The notes: generated by a model not told the origin, from the letters alone. Counted from the stretch's first letter, positions 1 through 8,844 are shown. The stretch: DNA of 18,159 nucleotides from an uncultured Blautia sp. (GCA_938028845.1 CALIZJ010000058.1:1-18159), one strand, 5' to 3'. Numbers and translations: made by a program.

Positions 1-180
1 TTGCTGTCTCGTCTGTGGTTGTCTCGTCTGCTGCCGCATCATCTGTTGCTGTCTCGTCTGTGGTTGTCTCGTCTGCTGCCGCATCATCTGTTGCTGTCTC
101 ATCTGTGGTTGTCTCTTCTGCTGCTGCATCATCTGTTGCTGTCTCATCTGTAGTTGTCTCGTCTGTAGCTGTGCTGTCTG
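1..180 (-). repeat. Four tandem 45-bp coding repeats
   Basis: Positions 1-45, 46-90, 91-135 and 136-180 are successive 45-bp units. The first two are identical, the third differs at a few bases and the fourth is the most diverged. Each encodes 15 residues of an Asp/Thr/Ala-rich repeat in the secreted acidic protein. The array probably continues beyond the left edge. Confidence 0.95.
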
Positions 181-781
181 TGGTAGCTTCTACAACGGTA
201 ACCTGCATTTCCGGTGCGGTCTGTTTCTGAAGTGCCACATCCTCATTTAAGTAGATTGTCCATTCCTCGTCTGTAAGCTCCAGCTCTTTAGACTGTTCTA
301 CAGACATGTCGCTGGAAGCGGTATCTTCTGCTTCTGCGGAAGCATCATCCGTTGTCTCTTCTTCTGCTGCTGCATCGTCTGTTGTCTCTTCCTCTGCTGC
401 CGCATCATCTGTTGTCTCTTCCGCTGTATCATCCGCCGCTGTGGTATCATCAGTTGTCTCCTCTGCGGATGCATCTTCGCCTACCTCTACAGCAACACTG
501 TCATACATATTTCCAATAGAAACGGTAACTGTCTCCTCATCTACTGCAGTTACCTGACCATATACGACTTCCTCTGCCGCAGTCTCAGCTGACGCGTCTT
601 CTGTCGTATCCTCTGTAGTAGTCTCATCTGTAGCAGTTTCGTCAGTGGTCTCATCTGCAGCCTCTGTATCCGCTGCCTCTTCTGTCGCAGTAGCATCATC
701 AGCCGCAATGACTGGATATACATTCATAGAAGATAGTGTTACTGCTAACCCCAATACCATAGCTGCATATTTACGTTTCAT
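1..781 (-). CDS. Secreted acidic Thr/Asp/Glu/Ala repeat protein (3' end missing)
   Basis: This frame is open from an ATG at 781 to the left edge, giving 260 visible residues, and it continues beyond the window. Residues 1-27 look like a signal peptide: MKRK, then a hydrophobic stretch, with likely cleavage near VIA-A. The rest is extremely acidic and low in complexity. Residues 119-148 are three near-identical 10-residue units of the type AEEETTDDAA. Residues 201-260 are four 15-residue units of the type TATDETTTDETATDD. Two stretches look ordinary and may fold: about 72-100 (GQVTAVDEETVTVSIGNM) and about 160-199. The GQVTAVD...VTVSIG pattern resembles small beta-rich domains of secreted Lachnospiraceae proteins (from memory, not searched). 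The start is supported by AAAGGAAC upstream. Function is unknown; a surface or envelope role is inferred from the signal peptide. No anchor is visible because the C-terminus is outside the window. Confidence 0.85.
   Translation of the reverse strand, partial: MKRKYAAMVLGLAVTLSSMNVYPVIAADDATATEEAADTEAADETTDETATDETTTEDTTEDASAETAAEEVVYGQVTAVDEETVTVSIGNMYDSVAVEVGEDASAEETTDDTTAADDTAEETTDDAAAEEETTDDAAAEEETTDDASAEAEDTASSDMSVEQSKELELTDEEWTIYLNEDVALQKQTAPEMQVTVVEATTDSTATDETTTDETATDDAAAEETTTDETATDDAAADETTTDETATDDAAADETTTDETA
338..427 (-). repeat. Three imperfect 30-bp coding repeats
   Basis: A second, different repeat family lies in the same gene. It encodes three successive 10-residue units (residues 119-148), each containing EETTDD followed by alanines. 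Unit length and sequence differ from the 45-bp family, so the two arrays expanded separately. Confidence 0.8.
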
Positions 782-913
782 ACCTGTCACCAGTTCCTTT
801 CTTTTTTAATTTATGTGTCTATAATAAAAAGAAATTGTGTCCATTTGGTGATAACTTTCGTAACATTCTGTGATAAAAAATAAAAAGTCTATAAAAATAC
901 TGCCGCAAGGTCC

Positions 914-941
914 AAAAACCCCGCAGCAAGTGCGGGGTTTT
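914..941 (-). terminator. Intrinsic terminator after glyQS
   Basis: The arms AAAAACCCCGCA (plus 914-925) and TGCGGGGTTTT (931-941) form a GC-rich stem with a five-base loop. Read on the minus strand, the stem ends in a run of T. It sits directly after the glyQS stop at 946-948, and so separates glyQS from the downstream acidic repeat gene. Confidence 0.9.
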
Positions 942-945
942 CGAC

Positions 946-2340
946 TTAAAAGGTAAATTTATCTGCAAAATAAGCTTCCAGCTCATCGATCTTTACGCGA
1001 ACCTGCTCCATGGTGTCTCTGTCACGCACAGTCACAGCTCCGTCTGTCTCTGAGTCAAAATCGTAGGTGATGCAGAAAGGCGTTCCGATCTCATCCTGTC
1101 TTCTGTAGCGCTTTCCGATATTTCCACGGTCATCATACTCGCAGTTATATTTCTTGGATAGCTGATGATAAATCTTCTCTGCCCCTTCTGCCAGTTTTTT
1201 AGACAAAGGCAGCACGCCGATCTTCACCGGAGCAAGAACCGGATGGAAATGAAGCACCGTACGCACGTCATTTTTTTCTGCATCCAGCACTTCCTCATCG
1301 TAAGCGCTGCACAAAAATGCCAGGACCATACGGTCTGCCCCAAGAGAAGGCTCGATTACATAGGGTACATATTTTTCTTTCTTTTCATCGTCAAAATAGC
1401 TCATATCCTGTCCGGATACATTCTGGTGCTGAGTCAGATCGTAATCTGTCCTGTCAGCAATCCCCCAAAGCTCGCCCCAGCCGAAGGGGAATAAAAATTC
1501 CACGTCTGTGGTGGCTTTGCTGTAGAAGCTCAATTCTTCCTTATCGTGATCACGGTAGCGCACCTCGTCCTCTTTTAATCCAAGAGAGCTCAGCCAGTCA
1601 AGACAGAACTTTTTCCAATAGGCAAACCAGTCAAGGTCTGTACCCGGCTCACAGAAAAACTCCAGCTCCATCTGCTCAAATTCACGGGTACGGAAAGTAA
1701 AGTTTCCTGGAGTGATCTCGTTTCGGAAAGATTTTCCGATCTGTCCGATGCCGAAAGGAATCTTCTTCCTAGAAGTCCTCTGGACATTTTTAAAGTTTAC
1801 GAAAATACCCTGGGCTGTTTCCGGTCTTAAATAAACCGTATTCTTGGCATCTTCCGTAACACCCTGGAAAGTTTTAAACATCAGATTAAACTGACGGATA
1901 TCTGTAAAGTTATGCTTGCCGCAGGTAGGGCAGGGGATATTATGTTCCTTGATAAAATCCATCATCTGCTCCTGTGACCACGCGTCCACAGAACCTTCTA
2001 AAGCGATCTGATTTTCCGCACAGAAATCTTCGATCAGCTTGTCCGCACGAAAGCGTTCATGACATTCCCTGCAGTCCATAAGGGGGTCGGAAAATCCGCC
2101 CAAATGTCCGGATGCCACCCAAGTCTGAGGATTCATAAGGATGGCACAGTCCACGCCTACATTATATGGGGATTCCTGGATAAATTTCTGCCACCATGCT
2201 CTCTTTACATTATTTTTTAATTCCACGCCCAGATTGCCGTAATCCCAGGTATTGGCAAGTCCTCCATAAATCTCGGAGCCTGGATAGACAAATCCTCTGG
2301 CTTTTGCCAGAGCCACAATTTTCTCCATTGTTTTTTCCAT
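946..2340 (-). CDS. glyQS: Glycine--tRNA ligase, single-chain class II type
   Basis: Cytoplasmic class II synthetase that charges tRNA-Gly. The 464 residues match the homodimeric (alpha2) form of Gram-positives, not the two-subunit GlyQ/GlyS form. Visible features are an N-terminal ANTWDYGNLGVELK segment (29-42), and two CxxC pairs (C90/C93 and C137/C140) that could hold zinc. Motif 2 lies around FRNEITP and FRTREFEQMELEFF (205-229). Motif 3 is SLGADRMVLAFL. The C-terminal anticodon-binding domain includes DDRGNIGKRYRRQDEIG. The first ATG is preferred over the one four codons downstream because GAGGAGA lies 11 bases before it. It has its own promoter and terminator, so it is probably monocistronic. 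Confidence 0.97.
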   Translation of the reverse strand: MEKTMEKIVALAKARGFVYPGSEIYGGLANTWDYGNLGVELKNNVKRAWWQKFIQESPYNVGVDCAILMNPQTWVASGHLGGFSDPLMDCRECHERFRADKLIEDFCAENQIALEGSVDAWSQEQMMDFIKEHNIPCPTCGKHNFTDIRQFNLMFKTFQGVTEDAKNTVYLRPETAQGIFVNFKNVQRTSRKKIPFGIGQIGKSFRNEITPGNFTFRTREFEQMELEFFCEPGTDLDWFAYWKKFCLDWLSSLGLKEDEVRYRDHDKEELSFYSKATTDVEFLFPFGWGELWGIADRTDYDLTQHQNVSGQDMSYFDDEKKEKYVPYVIEPSLGADRMVLAFLCSAYDEEVLDAEKNDVRTVLHFHPVLAPVKIGVLPLSKKLAEGAEKIYHQLSKKYNCEYDDRGNIGKRYRRQDEIGTPFCITYDFDSETDGAVTVRDRDTMEQVRVKIDELEAYFADKFTF

Positions 2341-2379
2341 AATATCGTATCTCTCCTCATTTTTTATAAACTCATATGG

Positions 2380-2408
2380 ATTATACTCGCATATGCTTTT
2401 TTTTTCAA
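2380..2408 (-). promoter_or_regulatory. Sigma-A-type promoter of glyQS
   Basis: On the minus strand TTGAAA (2408-2403) is separated by exactly 17 bases from a perfect TATAAT (2385-2380). Transcription would start near 2373, leaving a leader of only about 33 bases before the glyQS ATG. That is too short for a T-box. Confidence 0.75.
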
Positions 2409-2441
2409 TAAAATTTATCTGAAACAGACCGCTAACTCATC

Positions 2442-3194
2442 CTAACTCATCATTTTAAGGATTTCCAGACTTTTAAACTTACGGTCCGTATTGCGGTCGG
2501 TGTATGTATGGATCACTCTTTCCAGTTCAGAAAGGACCTCCTCTGCAACAGAAAAGGTATACAGCTTCCCCATAGGCGTACTGACAATAAACTGCATAGC
2601 GTAAAGGGCCGCTCCTGATATTGCCCGTGCATCCCTTACGCCTGCCGCACAGCTTTCGCAGAGTATTCCATGGTTTTCCTGAGAAAAAAATATCCTTTCT
2701 TTCTCTCCCATCTCCCTTTCACAGGACATACACTGAAAAAGCCCGGGGCAAAGCCCCTGGACCGCCATGGCGCGAAGCTCATAAATACAGCGCACCAGTC
2801 TGTCGTCAATATGGGGATTCAGCAAAGCCTTCACCGAAACGTACAGAAGATTCATCATCTCCCTTTCGTCCGTCCCCTCATGTCCGAAATAATCCGCCAG
2901 CTCTAAAAAATAATATCCATAGTACACGCCCGGATAGGCAGACGCAAGCTCTACGAAATGATGGCTTACAGAAACCTGGTTCAACGTATAGCTTGTCCTT
3001 CCTTCATATAAAGTAAAGGTTCCGAAGACAAAGGGGTTCGCCGCCGCCAGAAAAGGGCTGTTGGGCCTTCTGGCGCCTTTGGCGAACGCAGATATTTTCC
3101 CCCTCTCTCTCGTAAGGAGAACGATCCTTTTATCATATTCTCCCATAGGCATGGAGGACAGCACCACGCCCTGTACTGTGATCAGGTCACTCAT
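2442..3194 (-). CDS. recO: DNA repair protein RecO
   Basis: RecO of the RecFOR recombinational repair pathway binds single- and double-stranded DNA and helps load RecA on SSB-coated DNA. At 250 residues the length is typical. The N-terminal OB-fold region (1 to about 80) holds the characteristic VLSSMPMGEYDKRIVLLT and GKISAFAKGARRP segments. A zinc site of the family is visible as C155/C158 and C179/C182. It starts three bases after the era stop codon, and its ribosome binding site (AAAGGAAA) lies inside the end of era, so the two are co-transcribed and probably translationally coupled. The era-recO-glyQS order is common in Firmicutes. No terminator is seen between recO and the glyQS promoter. 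Confidence 0.95.
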   Translation of the reverse strand: MSDLITVQGVVLSSMPMGEYDKRIVLLTRERGKISAFAKGARRPNSPFLAAANPFVFGTFTLYEGRTSYTLNQVSVSHHFVELASAYPGVYYGYYFLELADYFGHEGTDEREMMNLLYVSVKALLNPHIDDRLVRCIYELRAMAVQGLCPGLFQCMSCEREMGEKERIFFSQENHGILCESCAAGVRDARAISGAALYAMQFIVSTPMGKLYTFSVAEEVLSELERVIHTYTDRNTDRKFKSLEILKMMS

Positions 3195-3197
3195 CTG

Positions 3198-4106
3198 TCA
3201 GATTTCCTTTTTATCATAACCGAAATTTTTAATGAGAAAATCACTGTCCCGCCAGTCCTTCTTCACCTTTACCCAAAGCTTCAGGTTCACCTTGGCTTCC
3301 AGCATCCGCTCCAGCTCATACCGGGCGTTGCTTCCGATCTTTTTCAGCATGGCTCCCTGTTTCCCGATGATAATGCCCTTATGGGATTCTTTTTCACAGA
3401 TAATGGTGGCGTCTATATCAATAAGGGAACCTTTTCCAGGCCGTGGCTTCATACGGTCAATGGCCACCGCGATCCCATGTGGAATCTCCTCGTCCAGGGC
3501 ATGAAGAGCCTTTTCCCGGATGATCTCCGCCACGATCTGTCTCTGGGGCTGGTCCGTCACGGTATCCTCATCGTAAAACATGGGACCATAAGGCAGATAT
3601 TTTAAGATGGAGCTTATGATATCCTCCGTGTTGATTCCCCGAAGAGCGGACACGGGAATGATCTCGTCAAAGTCGTATAATTTTCGGTAGGTGTCAATGG
3701 ATTTCAGGATTTTTTCTTTATCCACGGTATCCACTTTGTTTATCACAAGGATCACTGGAATAGAAAGCCCCTTTAATTCCTCTGCGATATGACGTTCTCC
3801 TGCTCCGATAAAGTCCGTAGGCTCCACCAGCCACAGTATCACATCCACGTCCTTAAGGGTGCGCTCCGCCACCTGTACCATATATTCTCCCAGCTTGTTT
3901 TTCGCCTTGTGGATGCCCGGCGTGTCTAAAAAAATAATCTGCCCGTCCTCACAGGTATACACTGTCTGGATCCGGTTTCTGGTAGTCTGGGGCTTCTTTG
4001 AGGTAATGGCTATCTTCTGGCCGATCAGGTGGTTCATCAGGGTTGATTTTCCTACATTTGGTCTCCCGATAATGGCGGCAAAGCCAGATTTAAATTTTTC
4101 ATTCAT
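3198..4106 (-). CDS. era: GTPase Era
   Basis: Essential small-subunit ribosome assembly GTPase that binds the 3' end of 16S rRNA. The G-domain motifs are complete: G1 GRPNVGKST (14-22), G2 within QTTRNR (40-45), G3 DTPG (61-64), G4 NKVD (123-126) and G5 SAL (153-155). The C-terminal KH RNA-binding domain shows GIIIGKQGAMLKKIG (244-258). At 302 residues the protein has standard length. A GAGAGG lies about nine bases before the ATG. The gene lies 25 bases downstream of the M16C peptidase and 3 bases upstream of recO. Confidence 0.98.
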   Translation of the reverse strand: MNEKFKSGFAAIIGRPNVGKSTLMNHLIGQKIAITSKKPQTTRNRIQTVYTCEDGQIIFLDTPGIHKAKNKLGEYMVQVAERTLKDVDVILWLVEPTDFIGAGERHIAEELKGLSIPVILVINKVDTVDKEKILKSIDTYRKLYDFDEIIPVSALRGINTEDIISSILKYLPYGPMFYDEDTVTDQPQRQIVAEIIREKALHALDEEIPHGIAVAIDRMKPRPGKGSLIDIDATIICEKESHKGIIIGKQGAMLKKIGSNARYELERMLEAKVNLKLWVKVKKDWRDSDFLIKNFGYDKKEI

Positions 4107-4131
4107 TGTACGTATCCTCTCTGATTTTCTT

Positions 4132-7056
4132 TCAGCAGGAGATCAATGGTTTTATTTCTTTAAACCGTTTTTCTTCCTTTTTAATGGCGCTTTCGCTGCC
4201 CACTACACAGATATCCTGATCCGCGAGGATCGCTTCCACCAGCGGCGCAAGGTTTTTCATATCTTCCAGGGTGGCGTTTAGGATCTGGTCTCTTTCTTTT
4301 TGTATCATTTCTTCCGATACTCCGGTAAAATATGCGGTCTTTGACACAGCACCCTGCATCTGCGGAGTTTTCGGCGTATCCTTGCCGCTGATGGTACCGA
4401 TGATATATTTCGTCATCTCACGCTCGTCCGCCTGGAAATTACGGATATAATCAGGAATTCCCGCGAAGACTTCATAGGTACGGCCCAGATGGGGGTCCCG
4501 GTAAGAAACGAAAAAGCTTTCTCCGTTTCTGCGGAAACCGCTCATGCATCCATAAGCGCCGCCTTTCACCCGAAGGTTCATCCAAAGATAATCATAGCTT
4601 AAGGCAACCTTTAAAATATCCAGGGCTCCTGTATAAGAAAAACCCTTTCTGAGGAAATTTCCTGTCTGCGCAGCATACTGGACCTGTCCGGAAGTGGTGA
4701 AGCCTTCGTTTTTCTTAACGCACTTCAATGTTTTTTCAGGCAGGGAAACCAGCTCTGTATGAAGTTTCTTTTTAAGAGCGGCTGCAAGCTCTTTTACTTC
4801 TTTTACAGAGTTTTCTTCTCCTGTGTAGCTGATGGAGAAGTATTCCGGGCGAAGGATCTTTTTCATTAATTCCTTAAGCTTGTCTACAGTCTCCTGTTTT
4901 CTCTCTTCGAATTCCTTCTCCAGCTTTTCGATGAATTGGTAGTACCCGATACCCGCCATTTCGTCCTGGAAGGCCGCCATAGGCGAATGATAGGAAGTGG
5001 CACGGAGCACGGCAGTGGAATGTCCTGCGCTCACCAGGCTTGCCTGGGCTCTTGACTTGGCCTGGGCAATGATCTCGTATAAACGCTTGGTATCCTCCAC
5101 CTTAGAGGTATTTAATATTTCTTCTATCATCTGGAAGAGGAAGCCCATCTTAGGATAAAGGGCCTTTCCTCTCACTGCGAACATTGCACGGAATTCCTCT
5201 GTAGAATCTGACTGTTCGAACACCTCCACCCCGCACTGGATTCCTCCTGTGCTGGCGTTGATCTCGTTAAACAGCTCCCCGTAGGAATAATGTTCCGTAT
5301 CCACATATCCAAGGACTGCCTTTAACAGTCCCAGATAGGGAATTTCTTCCGGCTCTACAGCCTTCAAATCGAATAAAAGATTTACATAGCCGATGCCGTT
5401 GGTACACACATTGTGGTATAAAAACAGGCTGTCTTCTATCCAAAGCTCCTGGTTAAAGAAATGCCCTGCTTCTTTCTTGATATCCTCTCTCCTTAGCATA
5501 GGGATGCAGGCAAGAGCCTTGGGATCTTCCTCCGCTTCCTGATAAGCCGCCAGGGCCTTTGTCTTTTCTACAATGGCTTCCCGCTCTTTCTCGCTTAAGC
5601 TTGTCCGGTATTCCTCAAGCTTCTCTGCCAGGCGTTTTTCTCTTTGGGCTGCCAGCCCTTTCTCCGGTACAAGGGCAAGTACAGAACCGTGTGTATTATC
5701 CAGCAGATACGTCCGGATCAGCTTCTCGAAATAGCCCTCATCCAAATCTTTCTTTAATTCTTCAAAGACCTGAAGCTGGGAAACCGCCGCGAAAGGCTTT
5801 TCGTCTGTGTAAAGCCAGTTTCCAAGGATATCCAGCCCATACATCAGTCCCTTGGGATAGCCGGAATAATCCGCTTCCCGGTAACGGAATTCTATATAAT
5901 TGATCCCGGCTTCCACGGATTTTCTATCAATTCCCTTTTCCGTGATTTCTGTAAGGATCTCCCGTATCGTTGATACGAACTCTTCTTTTTTCTCCTGGTT
6001 TGCCCCTTTGGCTACTATAGTGAAATAAGGCTGCAGGATCCCGTCATCGTAGGAACCGTAGATATCCTTTCCGATCCTCTTATCCAGAAGGGCTTTTTTC
6101 AGAGGCGCTCCCGGCGCACTTAAAAGGGCGTAATCTAAAACCTCAAAGGCCATCCGCACCTTATCGTCCATGGCGTTTCCTACCACCATGTTGTAAGAAA
6201 GGTAGGCATTGTCCTCTTCTCCTTCGTTCTCCGAAACCGGGTAAGGAAGGGTGAGATCCTTCATGGCCGGAAAAGCCTCCTGCTCCGAAATGGCTGAGTC
6301 CACTGTCAGCGTCTCAAATCCGGACAGATAATGTTTGTCAATGAAGTCTAGCTTTTCCGCCATATCCATGTTTCCATATAAATATATAAAGCTGTTGGAC
6401 GGATGGTAATACGTTCTGTGAAAATCCAGGAACTCTTCATATGTCAGCTCAGGTATATTATCCGGATTCCCTCCGGATTCAAAGCCATAGGCATTGTCCG
6501 GAAAAAGAGAATTCATGATCTCCCTCTCCAGCACCTCGTCCGGAGAAGAAAAAGCTCCCTTCATCTCATTATAGACAACGCCATTGTACGACAGGGGGCC
6601 TTCTGTTTTTTCCATGTGGTAACTCCAGCCCTCCTGACGGAAAATTTCTTCCTTCTGATAAATATTAGGATAAAATACCGCATCCAGATACACATGCATA
6701 AGATTCTGGAAATCCTGGTCATTGCAGCTTGCCACTGGATAACAGGTCTTATCCGGGTAAGTCATGGCGTTTAAAAACGTGTTTAAAGAGCCCTTTACCA
6801 GCTCAACAAAGGGATCCTTAAGCGGGAATTCCCTGGATCCGCATAAAACGCTGTGTTCCAGTATATGCGCCACTCCAGTGCTGTTTTTGGGAGGGGTGCA
6901 AAAAGCAATGTTGAATACTTTATTTTCATCCTCGTTTTCTATGAGCATCACCCGGGCTCCCGTCTTTTTATGGCGGAGAATCCAACCCTCTGACCGGATA
7001 TCTGTTAATGTTTCTTTACTTATCACTTCGTATGCAGACAGACATTCTATCTTCAT
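4132..7056 (-). CDS. M16C-family zinc metallopeptidase (presequence-protease-like)
   Basis: A 974-residue insulinase-family peptidase of the single-chain M16C type (PreP/Cym1-like), made of four M16 modules that close around peptide substrates. The inverted zinc motif HILEH (64-68) gives two His ligands and the catalytic Glu67. The third ligand is probably E164 in YNEMKGAFSSP; the 96-residue distance between H68 and E164 fits PreP-type enzymes. The C-terminal half carries LRVKGGAYG, matching the conserved Arg/Tyr substrate-binding segment of the family. No signal peptide is visible, so it is predicted cytoplasmic and involved in degrading peptides. The start is supported by AGGAGG six bases before the ATG. 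All key residues are present, so it should be active. Confidence 0.93.
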   Translation of the reverse strand: MKIECLSAYEVISKETLTDIRSEGWILRHKKTGARVMLIENEDENKVFNIAFCTPPKNSTGVAHILEHSVLCGSREFPLKDPFVELVKGSLNTFLNAMTYPDKTCYPVASCNDQDFQNLMHVYLDAVFYPNIYQKEEIFRQEGWSYHMEKTEGPLSYNGVVYNEMKGAFSSPDEVLEREIMNSLFPDNAYGFESGGNPDNIPELTYEEFLDFHRTYYHPSNSFIYLYGNMDMAEKLDFIDKHYLSGFETLTVDSAISEQEAFPAMKDLTLPYPVSENEGEEDNAYLSYNMVVGNAMDDKVRMAFEVLDYALLSAPGAPLKKALLDKRIGKDIYGSYDDGILQPYFTIVAKGANQEKKEEFVSTIREILTEITEKGIDRKSVEAGINYIEFRYREADYSGYPKGLMYGLDILGNWLYTDEKPFAAVSQLQVFEELKKDLDEGYFEKLIRTYLLDNTHGSVLALVPEKGLAAQREKRLAEKLEEYRTSLSEKEREAIVEKTKALAAYQEAEEDPKALACIPMLRREDIKKEAGHFFNQELWIEDSLFLYHNVCTNGIGYVNLLFDLKAVEPEEIPYLGLLKAVLGYVDTEHYSYGELFNEINASTGGIQCGVEVFEQSDSTEEFRAMFAVRGKALYPKMGFLFQMIEEILNTSKVEDTKRLYEIIAQAKSRAQASLVSAGHSTAVLRATSYHSPMAAFQDEMAGIGYYQFIEKLEKEFEERKQETVDKLKELMKKILRPEYFSISYTGEENSVKEVKELAAALKKKLHTELVSLPEKTLKCVKKNEGFTTSGQVQYAAQTGNFLRKGFSYTGALDILKVALSYDYLWMNLRVKGGAYGCMSGFRRNGESFFVSYRDPHLGRTYEVFAGIPDYIRNFQADEREMTKYIIGTISGKDTPKTPQMQGAVSKTAYFTGVSEEMIQKERDQILNATLEDMKNLAPLVEAILADQDICVVGSESAIKKEEKRFKEIKPLISC

Positions 7057-7103
7057 GGTTTCCTCCTGTACTTTTCTTTTTATTTTACATCTATTTGCGA
7101 ATC

Positions 7104-7706
7104 TTATTCCTTTTTTTCCAGCATCTCTATTCCGCCTTCTCCTGGGAAATGAACCTCGTACATTTCCCTCGCCGCCTTAGTGATCAGCTCCAGTTCTTCT
7201 TCCATGCCTATAGATGGAGGAAGCAGGATGGCTGTCTCATAAATGTCGTGCTGAAGTTTTTTCTTGGCTTTTTCACTGTTCATGGTCAGTATTCCGCAGA
7301 GCACGGAATTATAGCTTTTATCTTTTTCGCTTAATTCCATATAAAGTTTTACTAAATGGCAGCACTCCCGGTAGAGAAGTTCTTCATGGAGGGCACTTTT
7401 TTCCCTGATTTCTTTGAATTTCAGCTTACTCAGACTTTTTACAATCTCTTTTCTGGCGCTTTTCCCGCCAAAAATCCTTTTTCCCGCGTCCCGGTTGAAT
7501 TCCATGAGCATCCACAAGCCCAGATAGCCGTCCGCCCTAGTCTTGGGGCCCAGCTCGGAAGGACCTTCATATCTTAGGTCCCACAGTTCTTTTCTTATGG
7601 CATTTGCTTCCGGCTCCTCTCCGGCTTCTATAGATTGTTCCAAAAGGGCTTTCCTCTTCATAGGGTCCGCTTCCCGATAATACTGTGCGATTGTAGGTGT
7701 ATCCAT
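7104..7706 (-). CDS. Uncharacterised 200-residue cytoplasmic protein
   Basis: I do not recognise this protein with confidence; it may be a Lachnospiraceae-restricted family (possibly the one catalogued as DUF6553, from memory and unverified). It is predicted to be soluble and largely alpha-helical, rich in Lys/Glu, without signal peptide or membrane segment. Recognisable segments are a Tyr-rich N-terminus (QYYREADPMKRKALLEQ), a central DGYLGLWMLMEFNRDAGKR region and a helical C-terminal half. An AAAGGAAA motif lies upstream of the ATG. It sits 22 bases after glf and 47 bases before the M16C peptidase gene, so it is probably co-transcribed, but that association gives no clear function. Confidence 0.75.
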   Translation of the reverse strand: MDTPTIAQYYREADPMKRKALLEQSIEAGEEPEANAIRKELWDLRYEGPSELGPKTRADGYLGLWMLMEFNRDAGKRIFGGKSARKEIVKSLSKLKFKEIREKSALHEELLYRECCHLVKLYMELSEKDKSYNSVLCGILTMNSEKAKKKLQHDIYETAILLPPSIGMEEELELITKAAREMYEVHFPGEGGIEMLEKKE

Positions 7707-7728
7707 CTATCTGTACTTTCCTTTCTTC

Positions 7729-8844
7729 TTATGATTCTTCGTATGCAAGCTCTGATTCCGCCATGGCAAGAGCTTCTTCGATCACCTGGTCCATATCCAT
7801 GTACCTATACATGCCCAGGCGTCCGCCGAACAGTACGTTCTTTTCCTCCAGAGCACGGCGTTCGTATTTTCCGAACAGCTCATCGTTCTTGGGGTCATTG
7901 ATGGGATAATAGGGCTCCCGGCCCTTCTCCCATTCCGCTGAATACTCTCTTGTGATCACTGTCTTTTTCTGGGTACCGAATTCGAAATGCTTATGTTCTA
8001 TGACGCGGGTATAAGGCACTTCATAATCCGTATAATTTACAACGGCATTGCCCTGGTAATTCGCCATGTCCAGCACTTCTGTCTCAAACCTTAAGGAACG
8101 GTATTCCAATTCTCCATAGCAGTAATCATAAAATTCATCAATCATTCCGGTAAACAGGATCTTCTCCGCCTGCTCCGTCAATTCTTCCCGGTTCGCAAAA
8201 AAGTCTGTGTTCAGGACCACCTGTACGCCTTCCAAAAGCTTTTTAACAATCCTTGTATAGCCTCCTTTTGGGATTCCCTGATAAGGATCTTTAAAGTAAT
8301 TATTGTCGAATGTATACCTAAGGGGAAGACGCTTAATGATAAACGCAGGAAGATCCTTACATTCCCTTCCCCACTGTTTCCTGGTATAGCCCTCCACCAG
8401 TTTTTCGTACACATCCTGTCCCACCAAGGCCAATGCCTGCTCTTCCAGGTTTTTCGGATGGGTGATATGCATCCTGGCAATCTGCTCCTGGATCTTTGCC
8501 TTGGCCTGCGCAGGAGTCTTCACTCCCCAGAGCTGATGAAAGGTATTCATATTAAAGGGCAGGTTATACAGTTCATCCTTATAGATGGCAATGGGAGAAT
8601 TGACAAAATGGTTAAACTCTGCAAACTGGTTAATATACTCCCATACCTTTTTCCTTGAAGTGTGAAAGATATGTGCCCCATACCGGTGCACCTGGATCCC
8701 CTCCACTTCTTCCGTATAAATATTTCCGCCTATGTGATCTCTTTTATCGATCACAAGGCAGGTTTTATTCCGTTTCGCCGCTTCATGGGCGAAAACCGCG
8801 CCAAAAAGTCCGGCTCCTACTATCAGATAATCGTATTTTTTCAT
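7729..8844 (-). CDS. glf: UDP-galactopyranose mutase
   Basis: FAD-dependent mutase that interconverts UDP-galactopyranose and UDP-galactofuranose, the donor for galactofuranose in surface glycans. The N-terminal dinucleotide-binding motif is VGAGLFG (9-15), followed by the family pattern IDKRDHIGGN and YGAHIFHT. Other typical segments are GYTRKQWG, PLRYTFDNNYF and a C-terminal GRLGMYRYMDMDQ. The frame also offers a GTG at 8853, but the AGGAGG at 8857-8862 lies only 3 bases from that codon and 12 bases from the ATG at 8844. I therefore prefer 8844 (371 residues). The ribosome binding site overlaps the stop codon of the preceding gene, suggesting coupling. No glycosyltransferase gene is nearby, so the glycan it serves is not evident. 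Confidence 0.95.
   Translation of the reverse strand: MKKYDYLIVGAGLFGAVFAHEAAKRNKTCLVIDKRDHIGGNIYTEEVEGIQVHRYGAHIFHTSRKKVWEYINQFAEFNHFVNSPIAIYKDELYNLPFNMNTFHQLWGVKTPAQAKAKIQEQIARMHITHPKNLEEQALALVGQDVYEKLVEGYTRKQWGRECKDLPAFIIKRLPLRYTFDNNYFKDPYQGIPKGGYTRIVKKLLEGVQVVLNTDFFANREELTEQAEKILFTGMIDEFYDYCYGELEYRSLRFETEVLDMANYQGNAVVNYTDYEVPYTRVIEHKHFEFGTQKKTVITREYSAEWEKGREPYYPINDPKNDELFGKYERRALEEKNVLFGGRLGMYRYMDMDQVIEEALAMAESELAYEES

Noticed and set aside
1..427. Repeats considered as a CRISPR array
   Set aside because: The units are directly adjacent with no spacers, keep the reading frame, and encode a periodic protein.
15..557. Plus-strand frames rich in Val, Ser and Ala over the left end
   Set aside because: They are antisense shadows of the minus-strand acidic repeat gene. 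They have no ribosome binding site or domain, and their composition is the direct reverse complement of the Thr/Asp/Glu codons.
801..900. Promoter for the acidic repeat gene
   Set aside because: A TATTAT lies at 821-826 on the minus strand, but no acceptable -35 box is found at 16-18 bases, so I do not call it.
2432..2451. Ten-base tandem duplication (CTAACTCATC twice) at the end of recO
   Set aside because: It only creates a second stop-like triplet after the recO stop and forms no hairpin; most likely a chance duplication.
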